Position numbers and translations under genes: made by a program
Source of the DNA: CAYWQB01 sp964460785
GTDB lineage: Bacteria > Chlamydiota > Chlamydiia > Chlamydiales > CAYWQB01
Assembly (NCBI GenBank): GCA_964460785.1
Contig: CAYWQB010000001.1
Span: forward strand, 682,001 to 746,000
DNA length: 64,000 nt
Direction: 5' to 3'
The notes under the pieces: generated by a model
Databases searched by the model: none
What the model saw: the letters and a program-made list of their open reading frames with translations, nothing else
Told to the model about the DNA's origin: nothing
In this document: positions 1-7,088 of the stretch, piece by piece
How positions within the stretch are numbered: the first letter of the stretch is position 1
Layout: each line of letters begins with the position of its first letter

Positions 1-849
1 GAGTTTTTTAACAAGCGGGCGATTGGCATTTGCAACTTCTTACTGACAAGGCGCAAAGAGCACTCTCCAGAACAAATCAATGGCATCTTTCCTATACTCA
101 ATGTGCAGTCAATTGATGCTGTACTCCTGACTGGAGACTTCACCTCAACCTCTTTACCTAACGAGTTTGACCTTGGGAAAAAGCTTTATAGCAAGTTTTT
201 AGCTAAGCCTTATAAAACTCTTGCAATCCCTGGAAATCACGACTGCTATACCCCTCTTGCTGACCAACAACGACGCTTTTACCAATACTTCCCCTCTCCT
301 GTCCCGATAGAAGATACAACTTACACGTTGGAAAAAGACCGAGTGGCTTATGGGAAGTTTCATGACTCGATTTGGTGGGTGACACTTGATACCGCGATCT
401 CGACTCCCTTCTTTGACTCTACAGGCTATTTCAGCGAAGAAATGGAAGAGAAGCTTACCGCGATCTTAGACACAAAAATCCCAAAGGATGCTTTTATCAT
501 CCTTATCAATCACTACCCTTTATACCCTCCAGAAAAAGGCCAGCACAGAGCCTTAAGGCGAGCATACGCTTTACAGAAAATTGTCAAAGGTCATCCCAAT
601 GTAGGCCTTTACCTACATGGACATAACCACCATAATCAAGTCATCAATAAGCAAGCAAAAGGCCTACCCATCACAGTTGATGCGGGCTGCTGTTCATCTA
701 AAAAAAATGGTTCATGGAACTTAATAGAGCTCTACTCAGACCGTGTAGAGGTAATCCCCTATCTATGGGATACAGAAGAGCTACTCGCGCAGAAAAAGTG
801 GCTGCCTGGAGAGCGGGTGATTGTCAAGTTACGCCAATCAATCATCTGA
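1..849 (+). CDS. Metallophosphoesterase (calcineurin-like), 5' end cut by window edge
   Basis: The frame is open from base 1 to the stop at 849, so the true start lies before the window; the first in-window start codon (GTG, 103) falls inside the domain. Motifs of the calcineurin-like phosphoesterase fold are visible in order: GDFT (metal-bridging Asp), GNHDCY (catalytic Asn-His-Asp), INHYP and LHGHNHH (metal-binding His). The first metal motif (D-x-H) would lie in the missing part. Such enzymes hydrolyse phosphodiesters or phosphomonoesters with two metal ions; the substrate cannot be read from the sequence. No signal peptide can be judged. The 3' end overlaps the convergent FlgM-like gene by 12 bases. 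Confidence 0.85.
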   Translation, partial: EFFNKRAIGICNFLLTRRKEHSPEQINGIFPILNVQSIDAVLLTGDFTSTSLPNEFDLGKKLYSKFLAKPYKTLAIPGNHDCYTPLADQQRRFYQYFPSPVPIEDTTYTLEKDRVAYGKFHDSIWWVTLDTAISTPFFDSTGYFSEEMEEKLTAILDTKIPKDAFIILINHYPLYPPEKGQHRALRRAYALQKIVKGHPNVGLYLHGHNHHNQVINKQAKGLPITVDAGCCSSKKNGSWNLIELYSDRVEVIPYLWDTEELLAQKKWLPGERVIVKLRQSII

Positions 850-1158
850 GAAGAGTTCCTTCTCTATCGCCTTTGAGACTTCTTTTAGCTCTACATCACC
901 ATACGACTTAGCCTCTCCTTGCACACGAGCGACCTCTCCTTCTCGAGTAGAGGGCATCTCTTCAAGCATGCGCACCCACTCACTAACTTTTTTTGCCTCT
1001 TCAGCTTTTTTAGTCGCTTCTGGAGAGAGCTCTACTTGATCTTCGGCAGAAGTTACTGAAGAGGATTCTTCAGAACTTTTCTTCTTTGAAGTCCTTTGCT
1101 CACTGCTAAATACGTGCCGCCCCTTTAAGGGACCGGTGTCTGATATATTTCCTTCCAT
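838..1158 (-). CDS. flgM: FlgM-like anti-sigma-28 factor
   Basis: This 106-residue, highly charged protein has a Ser/Lys-rich, probably disordered N-terminal half. Its C-terminal part resembles FlgM: a VELSPEA segment, then about 20 residues on, STREGEVARV, then a segment centred on YGDVELKEVSKAIEKEL. The family pattern is LS-x-A ... R-x2-K/R-V-x2-L-K-x2-I-x3-Y-x-V-D-x3-I-A. FlgM binds and blocks sigma-28 until it is exported through the flagellar type III apparatus. The start follows AGGAG with 7-base spacing. The gene lies 95 bases downstream of the leftward lipoprotein gene and may share its transcript. Family assignment rests on eye comparison of a short domain. Chlamydiae carry sigma-28, so a partner is plausible. 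Confidence 0.6.
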   Translation of the reverse strand: MEGNISDTGPLKGRHVFSSEQRTSKKKSSEESSSVTSAEDQVELSPEATKKAEEAKKVSEWVRMLEEMPSTREGEVARVQGEAKSYGDVELKEVSKAIEKELFSDD

Positions 1159-1253
1159 ATCAAATCTCCTAAATTTATTATCGACAACCCATAAAAAGGC
1201 TTAACACAAGCAAGCTCTTTTACAGCCATAATTCGCTAAGGTTAAAAGAGTTA

Positions 1254-2009
1254 TCACCTTTCGACCTGCTGCCGCATTTCTTCTACCCTTGCTTGCTCTT
1301 GCATCAGTTTTTCCCTCTCTTGCGCAACAGCCTTCATATTGGCGATCCGCATCTCTGAATAGGACTGGGCAACCTCATAAAGCACATAATTCAAGAAAAA
1401 ACCAGGAGAAATGTGATTTGCTAGAAAGTCATAGTTCGTATTGCTTCCCCCTGCTGAAATACGCGTGTTCCACCAAATACGCATCCCATTTATCACTTCT
1501 GCATCTTGCGAATCAAATACCTCATCGATAGCCCAAATGCGTTCGCCTGTCTGGCTATCCACAAGGGCAGCTTTAATTTTGATGCGTAGAGGAGCAAATG
1601 TTTGGTAGTCTTGTACAGAAACCTTTAAAACAGCTTGTGCATTATGATCTTTTCCAAGCTCTCCAAGCTTTAGCCGATTAACCTCTCCGGCCTCTAAATC
1701 AATAATGGTTCCAGGCGCAAGCTGATCTTCATCAAGAGTTTGTAAGTTAAAGTAATTGAATTTCCCCATATTGCGAACAACGCTGAGCAAAATCTCTTTC
1801 TCTTGCATCTCCACTGCATTTAGACGCATAGGGTTATCTACGGGAAGTACAAGAACATTCAGCAGGTGCGTATGGTCATATTTAGGGCTAGAATATGCAT
1901 TTTGGATTCTCTTTGGCTCCCCTGTTGGGATCTGTTTTTTATAGGGGTGACATCCTGAGATCCCTCCCAACAAAGCACAAAGTACAGCAACACGCAAAAG
2001 CTTTTGCAC
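1254..2009 (-). CDS. Lipoprotein, possibly CsgG/FlgT-like periplasmic fold
   Basis: A 251-residue exported lipoprotein: charged start, hydrophobic stretch and lipobox LGGISGC with the lipidated Cys near residue 20. The central part (LNVLVLP, then KLGKDHNAQAVL-like text, then a repeated pattern ending TGERIWAIDEVFDS) resembles periplasmic proteins of the CsgG/FlgT/TolB-N kind, where a residue run like AVLKVSVQDYQ is followed by 'VDSQTGERIW'. The last 35 residues are rich in Glu, Gln and Arg and could form a coiled coil. The start is GTG at 2009, preceded by GAGAGG. It is followed by the FlgM-like gene on the same strand, so a role at the cell envelope in the same process is possible but unproven. 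Confidence 0.6.
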   Translation of the reverse strand: MQKLLRVAVLCALLGGISGCHPYKKQIPTGEPKRIQNAYSSPKYDHTHLLNVLVLPVDNPMRLNAVEMQEKEILLSVVRNMGKFNYFNLQTLDEDQLAPGTIIDLEAGEVNRLKLGELGKDHNAQAVLKVSVQDYQTFAPLRIKIKAALVDSQTGERIWAIDEVFDSQDAEVINGMRIWWNTRISAGGSNTNYDFLANHISPGFFLNYVLYEVAQSYSEMRIANMKAVAQEREKLMQEQARVEEMRQQVER

Positions 2010-2090
2010 GGCAACCTCTCCTCAAACAAATGCTATCTTAGCCCAAGAGTAGACGATCAAGGTTAAAATGCAAAAGCAAACTATAATAGC

Positions 2091-3479
2091 TTAGGGCTCA
2101 AAAGGGAAAAAGATCTGATCTAAGGAGAAAAGTCCACTGTGGTCACAAATGATGAGAAGGATAGCCACAGGCACAAGATACCGGATGGAAAAGTGCCAAA
2201 GAGGGAAGCACCAACGCCAGATCGTTCCTTCCAACAGCTCATCCTTAGCAATATCTTTTGGCAAAGCCCACCCTGTAAAAAGAGCTACAGACAGTCCAGT
2301 TATAGGCAACAACCAACTGGAAGCCAAGCGACTAAATGTCTCAAAAAAGTTCATGCCAAAGACCTGCTTCCACTCAGGAAATAGCCAATCTGTGCCTGAT
2401 AAAGCGCTAGGAATTCCAAAAATGAATACCGCTCCGCCTGCAATCAACACAGCCTTTCTACGAGATAGCTCAAAGCGGTCAATTAAGTTTGCTGCAAGTA
2501 CCTCCATAAAAGCGACAGAGGAGGTTAGTGCGGTAAATACAAAAAGCACAAAAAAAGCTGTAGAAAATAAGATAGCTCCAGGGAGCTGTGAAAAAAGCAC
2601 AGGAAGGCTCTCAAAAATGAGCCCTGGCCCAGACCCAGGGGTCAGACCGAAAGTAAAAATGATGGCAAAAATCATCACAGCAATAAGCAAGGAAACAAAG
2701 ATATCCATCACAGCCACAATGCCTACTGTACGCGGGATATCTTCACTTTTACGCATATAGCTACCATACGTCAGCATAATGCCCTGTCCTACACTCAAAG
2801 AGAAAAAAGCAAGGCCTAAAGCTTCTAGCACACTTGATGCTTTAAACTGCTCTACCTTTGGAACAAAGAGATAAGATAATGCATCTGTAAACCCTGAAAG
2901 GGTGAGAGAGTAAATGAGTAAAGCAAGAAGAATTAAAAATAATCCTGATGTTAAGAGACGACTCCACTTTTCTATCCCTTTTTGCACTCCCTGAATCACG
3001 ACACAGACAACTAGGCACATAAAGACGAAGTGCCAAAAAAGATTCATCCCCCCTGCACGATGGAGCTCCCCAAATGCACTCCTGATTGTTTCAGGATCTT
3101 TGGATTGATAAAGGTTTGTCAAGGAGAGCAAAATGTAATTCAGCCCCCACCCAGACACCACGCTATAATAAGAGAGGATGATAAAGGCACTAAAAAAACC
3201 AAGCCACCCAGTGCATACCCACACACTTTGCGGACCAGCGAGTGAGCGAAAAATTCCAACCACTCCCTTTTGTGCTTTGCGCCCTAGAATCAGCTCTGCG
3301 ATAAATACAGGTATGCCGAGCACTACGGTAAAAAGGATAAAGGCAAGGACAAAGAGTCCCCCTCCATGCTGCCCTATCAAATAAGGAAACTGCCAAAGAG
3401 CTCCTAAGCCGATCGCTGATCCCGCTGCAGCTAGGACAAATCCAAAACGTGAACCCCAGTGTTCTCTTGCTTTTCTCAT
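2091..3479 (-). CDS. Neurotransmitter:sodium symporter (NSS/SNF family) transporter, copy 1
   Basis: A polytopic membrane protein of 462 residues with about 11-12 hydrophobic segments. The N-terminus carries the NSS signature in the first membrane helix (AAAGSAIGLGALWQFPYL), which forms the sodium and substrate site in LeuT-type transporters. A Na+-coupled neutral amino acid importer of the inner membrane is the likely role. It is a close paralogue of the gene at 3707-5080; both start with a variant of REHW-SRFGF. Its ATG overlaps the stop of the small zinc-ribbon gene (TAATG), so it is probably translationally coupled. Two adjacent transporters of this family are, as I recall, also found in Chlamydia. 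Confidence 0.9.
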   Translation of the reverse strand: MRKAREHWGSRFGFVLAAAGSAIGLGALWQFPYLIGQHGGGLFVLAFILFTVVLGIPVFIAELILGRKAQKGVVGIFRSLAGPQSVWVCTGWLGFFSAFIILSYYSVVSGWGLNYILLSLTNLYQSKDPETIRSAFGELHRAGGMNLFWHFVFMCLVVCVVIQGVQKGIEKWSRLLTSGLFLILLALLIYSLTLSGFTDALSYLFVPKVEQFKASSVLEALGLAFFSLSVGQGIMLTYGSYMRKSEDIPRTVGIVAVMDIFVSLLIAVMIFAIIFTFGLTPGSGPGLIFESLPVLFSQLPGAILFSTAFFVLFVFTALTSSVAFMEVLAANLIDRFELSRRKAVLIAGGAVFIFGIPSALSGTDWLFPEWKQVFGMNFFETFSRLASSWLLPITGLSVALFTGWALPKDIAKDELLEGTIWRWCFPLWHFSIRYLVPVAILLIICDHSGLFSLDQIFFPFEP

Positions 3480-3697
3480 TACTCCGCCATAAATATTCTT
3501 TGGCTTGTACCATGCTCACCAATAGGCACTTTTACCCATGCGCGACACTTGGGGCATGCTCCACGATAGAACTTACCTTCTTGATCTTTCCCGAGATGAG
3601 AGTAGGTGCGACAACACTTCCAATAAACACTCAAAAAACGCTTTGAGGGCTCTTTTGCACTCTGGAAGTTTGACTCTCCTTCTCGGATATCAATCAT
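3479..3697 (-). CDS. Small zinc-ribbon protein between the two NSS transporters
   Basis: A 72-codon frame filling the gap between two transporter genes. It starts 9 bases after the stop of the upstream transporter, and its TAA overlaps the ATG of the next one. The C-terminal 48 residues look like a real folded unit: WKCC, then SHLGKDQEGKFYRGACPKC, then VKVPIGEHGTS. This is a Cys-x-Cys...Cys-x2-Cys metal knuckle with Gly-rich turns. The ATG at 3697 has no clear Shine-Dalgarno sequence; a TTG 22 codons downstream would leave just the Cys-rich core. Function unknown. Its place suggests a structural or regulatory partner of the transporters, or merely an embedded cistron. Confidence 0.6.
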   Translation of the reverse strand: MIDIREGESNFQSAKEPSKRFLSVYWKCCRTYSHLGKDQEGKFYRGACPKCRAWVKVPIGEHGTSQRIFMAE

Positions 3698-3706
3698 ACA
3701 CAGCCG

Positions 3707-5080
3707 TTAAATTAGTTTATCGAGGGCTACTATTCCACTCTTTCCCAAAATAATTAATAAGATAAACACCGGAACAACATACCGAATGAACCGATACCAT
3801 ATTTTATAGCCCCCTGTCCAGGAAGCGCCAGAGCAAAACTCTTCAAAGACTTCTGCTTTTGGCACGCCCCACCCAATAAAGATTGCAACAAAGAAGGCAT
3901 TCAAAGGCATAAGCCAATTGGTGACCAATGTTCCCATGGTCTGGAAAAAGTTCCGTCCATACATTTCTTCCCACATAGGAAAGACATCTCCACTACTTGC
4001 TAGAGCACTAGGCACGCCAAAAACAAAAACAGCAATCCCGACAATGAGTACGGTCTTTTTTCTCGACCAACCATAGAGGTCTGTGCAGTTAGCAACAACC
4101 GTCTCTAAAAGACCAATACCTGAAGTGATGGCTGTAAAGGACAGTAGGACAAAAAAGAGCGTTGAAAGAACCATCGACCCTGGCAACTGCGCAAAGAGAA
4201 CGGGAAGAGTTTCAAAGACAAGGCCTGGCCCTCCACTTGGAGATAAGTCAAAGGTAAACACGATAGGAAAAATCATCAAAGCAGCCAGCAAAGAGACCAC
4301 AATATTCATGATGGAAACCACACCCACTACCTTGGGAATGTCATCGCTTTTCTTCATGTAGCTACCGTAAGTAACCATAATACTTTCCCCAAGGCTCAGA
4401 GTAAACAGGGCAAGCCCTAGAGCCTCTAACATCGCTGTAAGGGAAAAGTTTTGAAGATCAGGATAAAAAAGGTAGTGAAGAGCTTGGCCTAAGCCATCTA
4501 AGCTCAAACTATACCCAAGAAGAATCAGAAGGATAACCAATAGCGCAGAGGTCATTACCCGGCTCCAATGCTCAATCCCTTTTTGCACCCCTTTAAAAAC
4601 AACAGATCCAACAATCAGCATAAAAACAAAATGCCAAAAAACTTGGACTCCTCCTGATGCACTCAACGTTTGAAATACACCGCGCACTTCTGATGGGTCC
4701 TTAAACTCGTAAAAATCGCATAGAGAAAGGAGAGTATAGTTCAGCCCCCACCCTGCGACCACACTGTAAAAAGAAATCACCACAAAGGAAGCAAAGACTC
4801 CAAGCCAGGGAACAAGCTTCCAGTTACTTGCAGGCTTTGCTAGAGCCATAAAAGAGCCCACAGCTCCCCTTTGTCCTCGCCGCCCAATGACAAGCTCGGC
4901 AACAAATACTGGTACTGCAATCAAAATAGTAAAAACAAAATAAGCTAGGAGAAAAAGTCCTCCACCATTTTGGCCTATTAGATATGGAAACTGCCAAAGG
5001 GTTCCTAACCCTATAGCGGAGCCCGCTGCTGCCATGACAAAGCCAAACCTTGACTGCCAGTGCTCTCGCTTACGCGTCAT
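3707..5080 (-). CDS. Neurotransmitter:sodium symporter (NSS/SNF family) transporter, copy 2
   Basis: A 457-residue polytopic membrane protein with the NSS helix-1 motif AAAGSAIGLGTLWQFPYL, Pro/Gly-broken helices and a PSGGPGLVFETLP loop that the paralogue matches with PGSGPGLIFESLP. The predicted role is Na+-driven uptake of neutral amino acids. I chose the ATG at 5080, since GGAG lies 6 bases upstream; a TTG 4 codons earlier overlaps that site. First gene of a three-gene leftward unit (transporter, zinc ribbon, transporter). The tandem arrangement and overall likeness indicate an old duplication with later divergence of substrate, which cannot be read from the sequence. Confidence 0.9.
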   Translation of the reverse strand: MTRKREHWQSRFGFVMAAAGSAIGLGTLWQFPYLIGQNGGGLFLLAYFVFTILIAVPVFVAELVIGRRGQRGAVGSFMALAKPASNWKLVPWLGVFASFVVISFYSVVAGWGLNYTLLSLCDFYEFKDPSEVRGVFQTLSASGGVQVFWHFVFMLIVGSVVFKGVQKGIEHWSRVMTSALLVILLILLGYSLSLDGLGQALHYLFYPDLQNFSLTAMLEALGLALFTLSLGESIMVTYGSYMKKSDDIPKVVGVVSIMNIVVSLLAALMIFPIVFTFDLSPSGGPGLVFETLPVLFAQLPGSMVLSTLFFVLLSFTAITSGIGLLETVVANCTDLYGWSRKKTVLIVGIAVFVFGVPSALASSGDVFPMWEEMYGRNFFQTMGTLVTNWLMPLNAFFVAIFIGWGVPKAEVFEEFCSGASWTGGYKIWYRFIRYVVPVFILLIILGKSGIVALDKLI

Positions 5081-5136
5081 CTTTTTCTCCAAAACTTTTT
5101 CTAAAGCCCAACGAGTCTACCATAGGCTATTCTGGC

Positions 5137-5165
5137 TTGACAATGGCTTTTTTTGAACCTATCCT
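5137..5165 (+). promoter_or_regulatory. Sigma-70-type promoter for the 5201 peptide and phosphohexomutase
   Basis: Perfect -35 TTGACA (5137-5142), 17-base spacer, -10 TATCCT (5160-5165). Transcription would start near 5172, about 30 bases before the ATG at 5201. It faces away from the leftward transporter genes. Confidence 0.6.
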
Positions 5166-5200
5166 GCCAAAAGATTCTTTATCTTTTTAGGGAAGGTAAT

Positions 5201-5323
5201 ATGTTTTTTCCCATAGCATCTGCAACGACAGAACCTACAGTGATCCTTATAACATGTGTAATATTTCTTTTACTCTTTGTTGTAGCAGGCATCGCCGGTA
5301 TTCTCAAACAAAAGAAGTCATAG
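5201..5323 (+). CDS. Small single-span membrane protein (40 aa)
   Basis: A 40-codon ORF. The Shine-Dalgarno GGAAGG lies 4 bases before the ATG, and a near-consensus promoter sits 36 bases upstream. The peptide has a short polar N-terminus (ASATTEPT), a hydrophobic stretch of about 24 residues (VILITCVIFLLLFVVAGIAG) and a basic tail ending KQKKS, which predicts an N-out, C-in single-span inner-membrane protein. It ends 7 bases before the phosphohexomutase start, so the two are probably cotranscribed. I do not recognise a family. The promoter, ribosome site and membrane topology together argue that it is translated. Confidence 0.55.
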   Translation: MFFPIASATTEPTVILITCVIFLLLFVVAGIAGILKQKKS

Positions 5324-5330
5324 TCATCCG

Positions 5331-7088
5331 ATGAAGCTAGAAATCAATTTAGACGATGAAACATCTAAAAATTTAACAAGCTGGCTTGAAGGTCCTTATG
5401 ACCAAGAAAGCAAGTCTATATTAAAAAAATGGATGAAGTCAGACCCCAAGCAGCTGATTGATTCTATGTACTGTAGGATGAGCTTTGGCACGGGAGGTCT
5501 CAGAGGTTTATGCGGCCCTGGCACTAACCGAGTCAACCTCTTTACTATTCAATTTGCCACACAGGGGCTTGCAAATTACTTGAAGCAACAGTTCCCTCGT
5601 GAACAGATTCGCCTTGCTATAGGGTTTGATTCTAGGCTCACCTCTCACTCTTTTGCTCAATGCACAGCAAATGTTTTAGCAAACAATGGCTTTCAAGTTT
5701 TTTTATTTGAGTCTCTTCGCCCTACCCCCCTTCTTTCTTTTGCTTCTCGCTATAAGAAGTGCCATGCCGCTGTGATGATCACAGCTTCTCATAACCCAAA
5801 AGAGTACAATGGTTATAAGGTATACTGGCAGGATGGAGCACAAATTCTTCCTCCTCATGACCGGGGAATCATTGAAGAAGTTTATAAAATATTGAGCCCT
5901 GAACAAGTCGCTCAGAGTGGACAAGCTCTTGGATCTATCGAGACCATGGGCTCTGAAATTGATCAAGCCTACCAAAAAGCAATCCTTCCTCTGCAAAGCT
6001 ATCCAGAGCAAAATGCCAAACATGGCAACTCGCTATCTCTGGTTTATACAAACTTGCATGGTTCAGGAATCACGATGTTGCCTGGAGGGTTGAAAGCATG
6101 GGGATTTGACAACCTGATCCATGTAGATGAGCAAAAAGAGCCTGATGGGAACTTTCCTACAGTCTCTACCCCAAATCCTGAAGAGCAAAAAGCTCTTTTA
6201 CTTGGCATTCAAAAGCTACTAGAAGAACAAGCTGACCTTTTGATAGGGACAGATGCGGATGCTGATAGGCTGGGAGCTGTGGTCAATCACCATGGCAAAG
6301 CAGTCCTATTGAATGGGAACCAAATTGCATGTATTTGTTTATACCACCTCCTGCAAGCTAAGAAGCAGCATAATCAACTCTCTCCCTCTTTAGCCTTTGT
6401 TAAAACGATTGTCACTACAGAACTCTTTCGTAAAATTGTAGAGTCTTATGGATGCACCTGTGTCGATGTTTTGACAGGGTTCAAATACATCGGTGAAAAA
6501 ATTCGCCAATGGGAAGAGTCTGGCTCTCATCAATTTTGCTTTGGAGGAGAAGAATCCTATGGCTACCTTCTCGGCACGCTCTCTCGAGACAAAGATGCGA
6601 CTATTTCTGCAGCCCTGTTAGCTGAAGTCACTTTAGACCAAAAGTTAAAAGGTCATACACTCGTCGACTTGTTACACGAAATCTACCGCTCATTTGGAGT
6701 GTACCGAGAGTCGTTAGAATCGATTGTTTTAACAGGTAGAGAGGGACAAGAGGCCATTCAAAAGATGATGGAAGCGCTGCGTCAAAATCCCCCCTCACAC
6801 TTTGCGAACCTAAAAGTCTCTCGTATTGAAGACTATCAACAGCAAACAGCTCTGCTTGTAAACTCCAATACAAAAGAGGACCTTTTGCTACCAAAGTCCA
6901 ATGTTTTACTCTATCTCTTAGAAGATGGAAGTAAAATTGTTGTGCGTCCTTCAGGAACAGAGCCAAAAATTAAACTTTATATGGGCACATGCCACCCCTT
7001 TTCTGGAGACCTAAATCAGGATATCAAAGCATGCGACCAAAAGTTGGCAGACTTACTCTCTGCACTTAAGCATCAATTTGTGCATTAG
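5331..7088 (+). CDS. pgm: Phosphoglucomutase/phosphomannomutase (alpha-D-phosphohexomutase)
   Basis: A 585-residue member of the alpha-D-phosphohexomutase superfamily with all four active-site signatures in order: the phosphoserine loop TASHNPKEYNGYK, the Mg2+ loop GTDADADRLG, the sugar loop GGEESYGYL and the phosphate loop RPSGTEPKIKLY. The N-terminal FGTGGLRG motif is typical of the longer PGM2-like branch. It interconverts sugar 1- and 6-phosphates in the cytoplasm, feeding glycogen and sugar-nucleotide synthesis. Downstream of the small membrane peptide in the same transcript. The last 23 bases overlap the 3' end of the convergent HD-domain gene. Confidence 0.92.
   Translation: MKLEINLDDETSKNLTSWLEGPYDQESKSILKKWMKSDPKQLIDSMYCRMSFGTGGLRGLCGPGTNRVNLFTIQFATQGLANYLKQQFPREQIRLAIGFDSRLTSHSFAQCTANVLANNGFQVFLFESLRPTPLLSFASRYKKCHAAVMITASHNPKEYNGYKVYWQDGAQILPPHDRGIIEEVYKILSPEQVAQSGQALGSIETMGSEIDQAYQKAILPLQSYPEQNAKHGNSLSLVYTNLHGSGITMLPGGLKAWGFDNLIHVDEQKEPDGNFPTVSTPNPEEQKALLLGIQKLLEEQADLLIGTDADADRLGAVVNHHGKAVLLNGNQIACICLYHLLQAKKQHNQLSPSLAFVKTIVTTELFRKIVESYGCTCVDVLTGFKYIGEKIRQWEESGSHQFCFGGEESYGYLLGTLSRDKDATISAALLAEVTLDQKLKGHTLVDLLHEIYRSFGVYRESLESIVLTGREGQEAIQKMMEALRQNPPSHFANLKVSRIEDYQQQTALLVNSNTKEDLLLPKSNVLLYLLEDGSKIVVRPSGTEPKIKLYMGTCHPFSGDLNQDIKACDQKLADLLSALKHQFVH

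Noticed and set aside
2149..2760. 203-codon rightward frame opposite the NSS transporter gene
   Set aside because: Lies fully antisense to a strong transporter gene; its Lys/Thr/Ser-rich text mirrors the hydrophobic codons on the other strand.
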